Positions 20,814 to 30,541 of a DNA stretch of 64,000 bases are shown one piece after another. The notes under the pieces were generated by a model. The model saw only the letters and a list, made by a program, of their open reading frames with translations. It ran no database searches and was not told the DNA's origin. The stretch's first letter is position 1. The number at the start of each line of letters is the position of its first letter. Origin of the DNA: Larix kaempferi (Eukaryota; Streptophyta; Pinopsida; Pinales; Pinaceae). Location: the NCBI GenBank assembly GCA_027924585.1, contig BSBM01000372.1, positions 34,991,001-35,055,000 of the forward strand, given 5' to 3'. A program made the position numbers and the translations under genes.

Positions 20814-21690
20814 TATGGTAGGTGTCCCGCGCAGTGCCATGTCTAATGCTGAGACGCGGTATTCATCCGCAATTACTGCAGCATATTCTTTGATAAAACA
20901 ATAAACATTAGATAAACCATCATAGGTAGGGATTGGAGTTACCTCTTTTCCAATCCACTGGAGTGACTTTGTGATTCGCACGCATTTCCTGGCAGATACT
21001 TCATGTAGCCTGCTTTGCCAGTTTTCCAGTCTTGCATCAGAGTCTGAAATGCAAGAGCTGTCACAACGCCAACTGAGTGTGCTATCCACAGTTGGATTAA
21101 TGTAATCAGCAGTATTGGTCGTCATCTTGTAAATATGATCCAAGTCTTGGGCTCTGGATTCCTCTTGAATCGGTTCAACGTATCGTTCACCCTGCGAAGG
21201 GTCCAATGGTGCGATGACCCTGATATCATTGCCTTCAAATATCATTTTCATAGTATTCAAATCAATAATGGAAGAATTAGTCATTGCCCAATCGATTCCC
21301 AGCAGCACTGGATAAGGATGGTTGTCATCCACGATTTCAATTACTTTGAAATCTGCATAGCTGTGCACTCCGTCAATGTCAACAATGGTGTTGGGTAACC
21401 TCCTTGAAGGTATAACTATCCCTTGATTAGCCATTCTTAACTATAGTAGTGACCACTGTAACTTTGGTTTACCCATCTTATGCCATGTCTACTTGGTCAA
21501 GACATTTACTTCGGATCCAAGATCAAGGATGATCTCATCCATCTCATAATCCCCAATCTGTGCAATGAGCCTCATTTCCCTTCCTGTTCTTTTAGGACTC
21601 CTAATATTATGGACTGCGGCATGGGCTGCCCCCTTCTCGTCGTTTGGCTCATACTATTTCAGTATCTTTTCAAATTCCATGAAAGCATCT
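20814..21690 (-). pseudogene. gypsy-2 aspartic protease
   Basis: Reading the gag-pol frame, about 21690-21440 gives NIRSPKRTGREMRLIAQIGD, then the active site IILDLGSEVNVL (D-L-G-S in place of D-S/T-G). After two in-frame TAGs (before TWHKM and before LRMANQ; Gln is expected at both), the 21434 frame continues MANQGIVIPSRRLPNTIVDI. The conserved YPVLLGIDWAMTNSSIIDL follows, equivalent to the ILG-x-D/P-W motif of retropepsins. The C-terminal ~120 residues are a linker. The enzyme would process the element's polyprotein. Confidence 0.85.
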
Positions 21691-23294
21691 GCACTCTTTA
21701 ATAACTTCATGCAGCTCCGTAGGAACTGCGTAGTAGAGGTACCTATGTCTGCCGCAACGCTCATTTGATCATATGCCGTTGGCATATTCTATCTTTGTGG
21801 TATTTCGCTGCGCAACTGGGTTCTCGGGGAGCCAGGTGGCGGTGTCCTGAACATGTCCCGCGCTTCCTCAAATACTCCATTATTTTTCTGTAAGTCCAGA
21901 CCCAGTGCTTTCCCAGGAGCTTTTCTAATCCATACCAGCTCACCAGGATTCTGCCTAGGATCGTGCATTCCAGAAGTCAAAGCTTCTATGCCTCCATCTC
22001 ATCCTATATCAGCACCACTACGAGTTACCACGTTTACACTTGGATCCGCATTTCTTCTCTCTGATGTGATCAACTGAATGTTGGGATTCAGCGGTTCTGT
22101 CCTTCTTCGTTTCTGCATTTCTACCTCAAGCATAGGACAGTCTTCAATAACATGCTCAAATGATTTACAATAATTACATGTAGTGCATGGGTTAGTACAA
22201 TCTCTAGATACATGACTTGGCTGGACACAGTTATAACAGATTACCTGGTTGCGGCCTCTTCCTTGTGCCGAGCCGGCATTTCTTCCTCTCTCGCGGTATC
22301 CACAACCACAGCCTCTATATCCTCCCTGATCATAGTGGGTGTTTTCTTGTTTCAGCTGATTTTCTTTTTGGACGTGGTACATTCCAGCACCTCACATCAT
22401 TTCCATATCTCGCTTTCTTTCATTCATGAGCTCGTATGCGCGACAGTTGGATTCATCATGTCCAACTGATTTATAGAAATTACAATACAAGCTCTTAGGT
22501 GTCTTTACATATTTCTGTATGAGATAACAATCCTTAGGCCTATGTCCTCTGCTTCTGCATATTTCACACCATGGTGCCTGATTATGATTCATATTCATTG
22601 GGTTCGGTGCGCCACTGTCAAGATAATCTTGAAATAGAGGGCAATGTTCTCTGGTGTGGCCCTCTCCTTTGCATCCTGTGCACCAAACTTCGCGTCTGTG
22701 TTCATATATCTGCTCCTTTCCATTTTTCATACCTTGCAATTCTAATGTCAAGGTAGTCAACTGGTTCTGGATTTGAGACATTCCAGAACTAGTCTCACCG
22801 ATTGGCGAACCCTACAGCTTCATTGCGATCTCTAAGGCCTCTGCCTACGACGCAACCTTTTGCTGCATCAATGGTTGTTTGATGTGGGGCAACAACACAG
22901 CAATGAACCATTCTTGGTGCTGTTGCAGAGTTATAACAAAGCTCACTTGATCTAGCAATGTCTTAAATTTTTGGTCAAATTCCCAGACCATTTCAGTAGG
23001 CTTCTGCTTGATTTCCTTTAATTATGTTATGCACCGTGATTATGATTTCAGCTTCTTAAACTCTGCGGTGAGTGCAGCCTTAATTTCTGTTAGGGTTCTC
23101 GATTTTGCTTGAGAATATTGCATAAACCAATGCAAGGTGCTGTCTCTGAAAGTGGTGATGAGCTGCGCTCTCTTCACAACATCATCCTGGATCTACTTTA
23201 CACTCCATACGGCTTCACATAGAAACCAGTGCTGATCAGGGTCTTCTAGACCCCTTCCTTTGAATATCAGCAGTTTTATATCATTATCGGTCAT
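21691..23294 (-). pseudogene. gypsy-2 gag with zinc knuckles
   Basis: The frame opens with ATG at 23292-23294 (MTDNDIKLLIFKGRG), 41 bases from the 5' LTR. The capsid-like core includes ITTFRDSTLHWFMQYSQAKS, WEFDQKFKTLLDQV and HIKQPLMQQKVAS. Then follow several Cys-rich knuckles: CTGCKGEGHTREHC, CEICRSRGHRPKDC, CNFYKSVGHDESNC, CYNCVQPSHVSRDC and CNYCKSFEHVIEDC. Five knuckles is more than the usual one or two. Most interruptions are TAG/TAA where Gln is plausible, and the phase is the same as protease and RT, so this was one gag-pol frame. Confidence 0.9.
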
Positions 23295-23312
23295 TCTCCT
23301 CCATGCGACGAA

Positions 23313-23332
23313 TCGAACTCGCAACGGAACCA
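23313..23332 (-). other. Primer-binding site of gypsy-2 (tRNA not identified)
   Basis: Two bases inside the 5' LTR the minus strand reads TGGTTCCGTTGCGAGTTCGA, beginning with the TGG that pairs with the tRNA CCA end. It is not the initiator-Met site. I could not match it with confidence to a specific tRNA; a comparison with plant tRNA 3' ends would decide. The following bases form a TGCGA/TCGCA stem around a GTTCGATTCG loop, which looks like a T-arm. Confidence 0.65.
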
Positions 23333-23334
23333 TT

Positions 23335-24886
23335 TGTTGGCTGTATATAACTGAGCTAGAGGTTTCCAATGTAGCCCAGGTACTTCGCGGTTCAAGGAAC
23401 CAACAAAACCCCTATTCACCGGCCATTTCGGCAACAGACTGCGCGCATCCTGAGGTCTCACCTGAGGCGAAGCTGAGGGGGTGGTTGCGGAATCAGGTTT
23501 CCACAACCTGGTGATGCGAGTGTAACGGAACTGACGGATAGCGCAGTAAAGGACTCTTTCTACGGATAGGCAACTGCGCAAAGTCTCTACTTCGTGTCAA
23601 ATACTTCAACAAGTCGAGGCGCTTGCGCAACTAGTGCGTCCAAGGACTACGCGGTATTGGATGCTTCTCGCATCATGATGATAAGCTATCAACAGCTTAC
23701 CTCGAAGCGAATCTCAATGGTTCAACGCGTCATCTAGACCGCATGTCTATTCCAAGACTTGACTAATCTCTAATTAGTCTTACATTCTTTATCCATTCGA
23801 GACACTTAGATTATTACTGTTATGGTGCATACAAATGAATAAAACATACAACACGGCACGCTCCAACGTTGCGCTTCAATTTAGTGTTCAACTATGCGAC
23901 CATCCAATAGATTCATACATCCAAAAGCTCAGAAGTGCCAAATACATAACATTCATCCACACATGTATTACTTAACATATTATTCCCATCATCCTTGCGG
24001 CGAATACATATAAAAGCAATCACATAACAGATAACTGCAGAATCAAGCATCCATACTAAGCAAATGAACACATACAAACTCAAACAATCACACAACACAT
24101 AATTTAACGTGGTTCACCCCCGGGATGGAGGCTACCTCCACAAGAACGGTTGTTAATATTGATCTTTTGGGAAGGGTACAACCATTCTTAGTCTGCGCAC
24201 TCGGCTGCAGACTCTCTTCTCTCTTAGATAGGTCTCTGCGCACTCAGCTACAAAGCCTTTACAATAGCTTCAAAACTCAAAAGATGCTAACAATGCTCAA
24301 CAATAACTAGCTCTACGAGAGATTCTAACCCTTTCCCATACAGAATGCCTTTATTTATAGATCACGCCCATGGGTCATGTCTTTACAATCATTAGGCAAA
24401 ACCCTTAGGTTTACAAAACTGGCGTGGCTAACTGCCAGCCTAACTGTCGTCGTCGACAGCCTGCTCCTCCTGCTCCAGCTGGGCCACTCATGGTTCACAC
24501 GCTCTTCTGACAGCCGCAGTCCTCAAAATGGTTACAACTGCATCGTGGCCTGTCCCTTTCCACTCCTTCCGCCTTCCTATCGTCATCGGCGTAGTGGCCT
24601 AGCTTCTCAACTGCTTTCCGCCACTCGCTCGAACAGGTCGCTTTCCTCTGCCTTTCACCTGTTCCTTACCCGAAATAGGTCATATCCTCATCTGACCTTT
24701 ACCTGCATTGCGTACCAAAAATAGCTCATGTGTGGTTTTGCACACCAACCTACTGTGCAACCATGCCTTGGCCATTTCCGTCGCGTGACATGCGAAATTT
24801 CTCAAAAACTGCCTGTAGCTTGTCGTCATGCGCAATGCACACTTTTCCATACTTGTGCAAAATCCCAACTTGGACCCTATCCGACA
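23335..24886 (-). repeat. 5' LTR of gypsy-2
   Basis: This 1552-bp copy of the 11717-13269 LTR starts TGTTGG on the plus strand and ends CCGACA; one terminal base has changed from CCAACA. The target duplication AACTT (24887-24891) follows. The promoter for the element's RNA would be here. Confidence 0.96.
24350..24359 (-). promoter_or_regulatory. TATA box in gypsy-2 5' LTR
   Basis: The minus strand reads TATAAATAAA about 530 bases into the LTR, at the same relative place as in the 3' LTR. It is the probable core promoter of the genomic RNA. Confidence 0.6.
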
Positions 24887-24891
24887 AACTT
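24887..24891. repeat. Target-site duplication of gypsy-2, right copy (AACTT)
   Basis: It is identical to 11712-11716. Removing the element and one copy rejoins the copia-2 leader. Confidence 0.95.
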
Positions 24892-25603
24892 TTACAAAAA
24901 GTAATAAAAAAAGGACTTGAACCCAAGGCCTCTTACTTTTTAAAGTAGCTTTTAACCAAGTGAGATAAGCAAAATACTTAATAATATCATGGAGTAGAAT
25001 GGTGTTGTTGTTGGAAGAGTGTGCCTACCCAAAAATCTTGTGTTTTTGCCTACAAGAAACTTTACACAACCACCCAAAAACAAAAACTACAATTATGAAA
25101 CTAAAATGTATCAGATTTGAGATTATTCCTTGGTTAGCTTTCCCGAAAATGTAAGTTTTCTAATTATTTTTTATTTACCGAGTTCGCATAAAGCACATGA
25201 CAAAGAGCATAAACATTAGAGAAAAACATTTTCACTATGTTTTTGATTTTCCAAGTTCGCATAGATCGCACAATAAAGAGCACACATAGATTGAAAAGGT
25301 AACAACCAAAAAATAAAACAAAAACCAGGCATAAATCTGGAAGATTATGAGAAAAAAATTTAAAAATGCGTAATTGTAAACAGTATACCTTAAGATATAG
25401 TAAAATGATCGTATCTTGGGCAAACATAAACCTTTTTCAGTGAAACGAAAATGTTTCCAACTGGAAACAGTGCTCCAGATGCAATGGAACACCTCTCACA
25501 ACCAAGAAATTCATATAAATATCATAATCATAAATCCTTTCACGATCTCAACAACATTGATTCAATATCTAGAGTCCCAATGAAAGCAGAACTTCATAAG
25601 AGA
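24892..25603 (-). other. copia-2 leader (right part) and unassigned sequence
   Basis: This non-coding stretch lies between gypsy-2 and a primer-site-like word at 25604. It includes a tRNA-like segment (24913-24970) and the word CGAGTTCGCATA-like twice (near 25180 and 25250). It is longer than a normal copia leader, so other insertions may be hidden in it. Confidence 0.4.
24913..24970 (-). other. tRNA-related segment (SINE head or tRNA relic)
   Basis: The minus strand has an A-box-like word (CTCACTTGGTTAAAAGC) followed 25 bases later by a perfect B-box-type word GGGTTCAAGTCC, then a T-run. No acceptor stem can be paired, so it is not a working tRNA. It could be a tRNA-derived SINE head or a tRNA fragment. 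Confidence 0.4.
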
Positions 25604-25613
25604 TATGATACCA
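25604..25613 (-). other. Degenerate primer-binding site of copia-2
   Basis: The minus strand reads TGGTATCATA, matching the first eight bases of the initiator-Met site TGGTATCAGAGC. Its distance from 26062 would give an LTR of about 450 bp. Confidence 0.4.
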
Positions 25614-26062
25614 TTTTCAACTACACAAAATACCTTCAAGAGACTAAACACCTTGAGCAACTGCTCACAAACATATCACAAGTAAACACATTGATGTTTT
25701 TACATGGTTTAAACCCTCGAAAAGGAAAACACTCCATGGCCACAACCAAATAGCTATTTGAGGCAATATTATTATACAAAAGAAAAATAATGTTACGAAG
25801 AGCTTCTCATAATCAATCAACTAGCAAATGACCCTCCATGCTTTTTAAATAGAAATCATGGACCAATCGAATGTTAAGCCAGAAACCGATGTTCGTTAAG
25901 ATCAAGGAGAAGATGAACAGTCGGATCACTCTATGTCAATAACATATCATGATCGTTGGATTACATATGTACAAATACATACTAAAGAAACAAACTTTAC
26001 CTAACAAATATATTATAACCAGTTAATCTTAACTGACTTCTAAATATCTAAATATCCTAACA
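25614..26062 (-). repeat. Probable 5' LTR of copia-2
   Basis: On the minus strand the block starts TGTTAGGATATTTAG at 26062. About 110 bases (25948-26062) match 6430-6534. It stands upstream of the copia-2 gag, in the right orientation. The rest does not align by eye with 5955-6430, so either the LTRs have been rearranged or the left block is composite. A 100-codon plus-strand frame here (25451-25753) is not recognisable and is probably spurious. Confidence 0.55.
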
Positions 26063-26651
26063 TTTATGCCAAAAAACTTAAACATTAATATTTCCAAATA
26101 ACAGAAATATTGATAACACACTGAAAATAATAAATTCATATAAATCTATAACTATAACTGTAACTGTGTATAAGATATAACTATAACTGTGTATAAGAAA
26201 TGAAAAGAAACCAAAGGAGAACACACAAAAAGGTTTGCTCACGGTCTTAAACAAAATCGATACTAATGCAAGGGACAAGAATAAATCATACGATTTTTGT
26301 AACTCCACCTATAGGTGAGGTTGTTAATGTAAATGAATAAAAATGATACAACATAAATAATTGTGATCATTTATTATAACATAATTATTTATGACTTTAC
26401 ACATAAATTTAATGATTTCATATTTTAAAAACAAATGTTATTTATTTGTAAGAGTTTCAATTTATCATTCCATGGGCTAAATTAAACATATTATTATGTA
26501 AAAGTTTCAATTTACCATTTATATCATTGGCTTTTCACATTAGGTGTTAATGGAGTATTACTTACTCTTTTCATAAGAGTTTTAATTTATTATTACTCTT
26601 TGACCTTAATCAATATAGATTTATCTTAAACCGAGATTTATTAAGCATTGA
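26063..26651. other. AT-rich intergenic DNA
   Basis: No gene is seen. The word AGAGTTTCAATTTA, or close variants, occurs three times (near 26450, 26505 and 26575), suggesting a decayed short repeat. ATAACTATAACTGT-type words repeat near 26145-26190. Confidence 0.5.
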
Positions 26652-26760
26652 GAGGGATTCAATTTCTTGAAGTGTAAATTTTTTACACTAAGAAAAAAAA
26701 ATTATCTTAAATTTTTTACACACTAAGAAAATGTTTACACCTCAAGAAATTGGATCCCTC
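26652..26760. mobile_element. Short TIR element (MITE-like), 109 bp
   Basis: The ends GAGGGATTCAATTTCTTGA and its near reverse complement TCAAGAAATTGGATCCCTC form ~27-bp terminal inverted repeats with two mismatches, followed inward by GTGTAAA / TTTACAC. There is no coding capacity. Flanks are CATTGA and TGGGTG; no clear target duplication. The family resemblance to 27254-27337 (GAGxGATxCAATTT, then G-TGTAA, then T-run) is visible. Confidence 0.65.
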
Positions 26761-26963
26761 TGGGTGCAATTACTTTTAAAAAAAAAGAATTTAATAAGTT
26801 TTGAGGCAACATGAGAATGTTACATTACATAACATGACAAACGTGACAACGTTTCCCCATATTAAATTGTAAGCACCTCGCTACTCTCGATGCAAACATT
26901 TTAAAGTTTTGGCTAGATCTAAAAACTAATAATAATAACATTGTCTTTCATAAAAAAACTTAC

Positions 26964-27075
26964 GTTCACTAAAACATCAAATATTAAAGATACATCCAAT
27001 ATGAAAAGTTAAAGAACTCGTGTTCACTAAAAATCAAATATTAAAGATAAATCAAATATGAGAAGTTAAGCATGT
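26964..27075. repeat. Tandem duplication, 58-bp unit x2
   Basis: Copies start at GTTCACTAAAA (26964 and 27022) and share CAAATATTAAAGATA and AATATGA-AAGTTAA. The surroundings are AT-rich with no gene. Confidence 0.75.
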
Positions 27076-27253
27076 TATTTTTTCATATTTGATATAAGGT
27101 ACAAAAATCTAAAACATTTAATTATAATAGTATACAATCATATATATATATATCATAATGTCGATCACTATATATAAAATTGATAAATAATTGTGAATGG
27201 TATCAGATTAGATTTTTTTTTATTATCATGCATGATTTTTTTTTATGTATAAG

Positions 27254-27337
27254 AGAGATCAAATTTATAGAGATGTAATTCTTTTTTCTAAAATTTAACA
27301 ATTTAAAAAAAATTACATCTTAAAGGCTTTGATCTCT
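27254..27337. mobile_element. Short TIR element (MITE-like), 84 bp
   Basis: The ends AGAGATCAAATTT and AAAGGCTTTGATCTCT, with GATGTAATT / AATTACATC further in, form interrupted inverted repeats. Its end sequence resembles that of the element at 26652-26760. The next 300 bases are AT-rich and hold no recognisable gene. Confidence 0.5.
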
Positions 27338-27637
27338 TTGCTCATGGTAGATCATGAATTAAAATGAATTTACACTAATGTTTTATATAAAACAATGTAA
27401 TTAAAAAAATTATGTAAGTAGGAGCAATGCTTTTGACTCTTTTATTTGAAAAAAAAACACTCCCAAAGACTTATTTATCAATAAATATTAATTTATTAAA
27501 ACTTTTTTATCATTTATAAAATTAACAATAAACATTTTAATATTTAAATTTTTTCATGTCTTAGTTTTTCATAAATATAAATATTATAGACCAATTATCA
27601 AATCCAAAAAATTTCATTTTCCATCTTTTATCTCTTT

Positions 27638-27888
27638 AAATTTGTGTTATAATTAGAATTTGGCATAAAGGAAAAAACATATCATAAAAGCAACTTCATA
27701 GTACTTTTCATTAGAGACAAAACATGTACTTTATCCATATTGTAAACTATAGTGAGTATATACATCCTTAAATTTGTGTTATAATTAGAATTTGGCATTT
27801 AGGAAAAAACATATCATAAAAGCAACTTCGTAGTAACAAAACATATGCTTTATCTATATTGTAAACTATTAGTGGGTATATACATCCA
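27638..27888. repeat. Tandem duplication, ~130-bp unit x2
   Basis: Copies begin AAATTTGTGTTATAATTAGA at 27638 and 27770. They share AAAACATATCATAAAAGCAA and ATTGTAAACTAT, ending near TATATACATCC. They are about 90% alike by eye. A 12-base gap distinguishes the second copy. Confidence 0.85.
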
Positions 27889-28182
27889 TCTTTAGGCTAT
27901 ATATCTACCTTAAGCTTATATATGCACAGGTCTGCAAACTCCTTGGATCCTTAGAGGACTTTTCTATCTCACACATCTATAAGGAACTTAACCTACATGT
28001 AGATGAACTTTCTAAAGAGGGGTTGTTGTTAGCTGAAGGAATAAGGGTTGTATGGAAGATTGACAAAGAACCGATCAAAGAGATTGATCCAGAACTTTTT
28101 TGCATTAGATCTCGTACATGGGTATTCATATATCCATGAACCTTTCATAGTAAAAAGTTTTTTTTTATGTTGAAAGATAGTC
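27889..28182. other. Unassigned stretch
   Basis: On the plus strand, about 27925-28090 can be read as short peptide-like text (for example GLLLAEGIRVVWKIDKEPI). This may be a trace of a transposon protein. There is no ATG-to-stop frame of useful length and no recognisable domain. Confidence 0.3.
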
Positions 28183-28290
28183 TAACAAATGATGTTATCA
28201 TGGATGAGCATATCACTACAAGATATAAGATAAATATAACAAATGATGTTATCATGGATGGGCATATCACTACAAGATATAAGATAAATA
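28183..28290. repeat. Perfect-period tandem duplication, 54-bp unit x2
   Basis: The 54-base unit beginning TAACAAATGATGTTATCATG is repeated back to back, with one visible difference (GATGAGCA versus GATGGGCA). The high identity implies a recent event. Confidence 0.9.
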
Positions 28291-29158
28291 TAAGGCACTT
28301 GTGCCTCATGAACAATATGGTTCAGAATTAATAAAATTTTGGATTGTGATCTTTTTTGGGGGAAAAAAAAAGACATCCATTTTCTAATTTGGATGGATTC
28401 ATGAAGATCAATTTAAGAGTAAAAAAATATAAATAAGGTTTTTAGTTGAACATTAAGAACATTCTTCAACATTTGTTATATTCATCGTTAAAATTTTTGG
28501 AATTTATATTTTTACTCAAATCTATTTATATTTTTAAAACTTTTAGAATTAACATTATTATTCAAATCTGTTATTCAAATCTGCAAGTGAGAGCTCTTGT
28601 CCCAAATCAACATATAATTTGGAATTGATATTAATTTTTTTTCATAATTAATCAAATATATTAATATTCTATAATTTTTTAATTATATATAAAGAAATAC
28701 ATGTTAACATTGTATATTTTTATTTAATGCTTCATTAATTGATATTATTAACTTATCTAACAAAACAAAACACATTTCTAAGATTTTTTTTTACCTTAAT
28801 TAAAATTTTAATAAAATATTTTTTTTAAATCATTAATAATTGTTTTTTTTTAAATCATTAGAATGTCATATTCTTGATTGGAAATGTGCAGGTTCACAAA
28901 AAAAATGTGAGTAGAACAAAAATTTGGCATTCACTTTTGTTTGTAATTTTTTTTAATTAAGTTATAATAATTTTATTGTCCTTTCATTTATATTCATTTA
29001 AATTAATAATTTGTTAATTATAGTTTTTAAAAATTTAAAAATTATTATTTTTTAAAATAAGAAGTTGATAATTATTTTCAAAAATCCAAAATAATAAGAT
29101 TAAGAAATCAAAAACATATTTTTAAATATAAATACAAATAAAATGTAAAACAGGAATT
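28291..29158. other. AT-rich intergenic DNA
   Basis: No gene, LTR or TIR element is seen. There are long A/T runs and some locally repeated words (ATTCAAATCTG near 28560 and 28573). Confidence 0.5.
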
Positions 29159-29679
29159 AAGATACACTGTAAAATAAAACAAATTATATTTTAGATTGAT
29201 TCAAGAATAGGATGAAAGAGACCTTTTGACATGGATGGATGTTTTTTATAGACATATATCATTGGTGGATTCAACTTGAAGTTAAAACCTAAAAAATGCA
29301 AAAAAGAGCTTATTAGTAATGTCCAGTTTTTAGATTCTTAATCTAGACAATTATTCATTTGAGTTGATGCTCAGAAAAAACTTCAAAGCAATTGATGTGC
29401 TAAGATGAGATTACATAGAATAAAGATACATTGTAAAATAAAACAAATTATATTTTAGATTGATTCAAGAATAGGATGAAAGAGACCTTTCAAAATGGAT
29501 GGATGTTTTCTATAGGCATATATCATTGGTGGATTCAACTTGAAATTAAAACCTAAAAAATGAAAAAAGAGTTGATTAGTAATGTTCATTCTTTAGATTC
29601 TTAATCTAAGCCATTATTCATTTGAGTCGATGCTTAGAAAAAACTTCGAAGCAATTTATGTACTAAGATGAGATTACAT
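29159..29679. repeat. Tandem duplication, 263-bp period x2
   Basis: Copies at about 29159-29416 and 29422-29679 share AAGATACA, GATTGATTCAAGAATAGGAT, ATCATTGGTGGATTCAACTT and AAGATGAGATTACAT. About ten differences are visible, so this is an older duplication than the one at 28183. No coding frame is conserved. Confidence 0.9.
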
Positions 29680-30460
29680 GTTTGCATTACATAGCAATAT
29701 GAATGTTAGCAAGGATATCTATGCTTAAATAAACTTTACAATAATAATAATGATTCTCAATAAGCATGCAAAAGGATTGCAACAGAGGAACAAGTGGAGG
29801 TGGAGATGTTCTTAGCATAATCCTATAGTATATTCACTATGCGAAGACCATTTAGATAAGGACAAGGTTAATATATAAACATAAAAGACAATGCTAGCAC
29901 AAATACCTTGATTAACTAGGATGGCACCTACTAGTTCAAAGAAGTGTGGCTTAAAGATGCTTCTTGATGTTGTAATGCCCATTGTAATCCCAATAAACAA
30001 TATATAAACTCACGAATGGATGGATTGTACTTACAATAATAATTCTTAACTAATATACTCTACTCTAATGTTGAGTTGTATGTGTGTTAATTTGTGCAAT
30101 GATAACATAATTACTTAGGAACTGAAATCTCCAATCTAAAATACTATCACTATAATAGATATAATGCAATATACCAATTAGTAAAAATTATCACTATAAT
30201 ATGTATAGTGTAATATACCAATTGGTAAATAAATATTGGGATTTGATTAAGAAATTGGAATCTTGAAATGTTTTTTGGATTTAAAATTGATGAGTGTCAT
30301 TTCACTATTCTTGCCAACATGATCAATTCCTCTTTACTACAAATACATAAATTATAACAATGTATATCCTATAAATTACTTATGTGTTTCTTGCATTTAA
30401 AATAATAATAATATTAACAATCCAACTTTAAGGTCACAACCAAGCTAGACACCAAATTGG
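29680..30460. other. AT-rich intergenic DNA with a small tandem repeat
   Basis: No gene is seen. Near 30133-30240 a ~57-bp unit containing TATCACTATAATA and AATATACCAATT occurs twice. Confidence 0.5.
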
Positions 30461-30541
30461 TGTATGAGACCCCCTTGTTTGTGGGATATGGGATCCCATT
30501 GCATAGCGATTTGACTGCTAAAGTCTAGATAAGTGTACATA
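30461..30541 (-). repeat. SINE-like 3' fragment, second copy of the 32061 unit
   Basis: About 80 bases align with 32061-32141 and share TTGTTTGTGGGA, GGGA-CCC, TTTGACTGCTAAAGTCTA-like sequence and GTGTACAT. Only the part downstream of the tRNA-like head is present, so it is 5'-truncated on the minus strand. Confidence 0.65.

Larger units (their letters stand above)
11717..24886 (-). mobile_element. Complete Ty3/gypsy LTR retrotransposon (gypsy-2), ~13.2 kb
   Basis: Two LTRs of about 1.55 kb and an exact 5-bp target duplication bound the element. The minus-strand order is 5' LTR, primer site, gag with zinc knuckles, protease, second gag-like domain, RT, RNase H, integrase, an extra ORF (ORFx), polypurine tract, 3' LTR. 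The RT-RNase H-integrase order is Ty3/gypsy; the RT and integrase wording resembles the OTA (Athila/Tat-type) group, which I infer rather than prove. The first ~200 bases of the LTRs differ at about eight places, mostly transitions, so the insertion is not recent. It split copia-2 and was itself hit by a 0.56-kb fold-back element. Confidence 0.96.

Noticed and set aside
17419-22469. Plus-strand ORFs opposite gypsy-2 gag-pol (for example 17419-17742, 20162-20455, 22212-22469)
   Set aside because: They are shadows of the conserved minus-strand gag, protease, RT and integrase frames.
11717-24886. Integrated pararetrovirus or retrovirus with an envelope gene
   Set aside because: Gene order, LTRs and the 5-bp duplication are those of a Ty3/gypsy retrotransposon. 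ORFx shows no signal peptide or membrane anchor that I can see and no movement- or coat-protein motif.
25451-25753. 100-codon plus-strand ORF as a host gene
   Set aside because: It lies in the copia-2 leader/LTR region, has no known motif and no neighbouring splice or promoter evidence.
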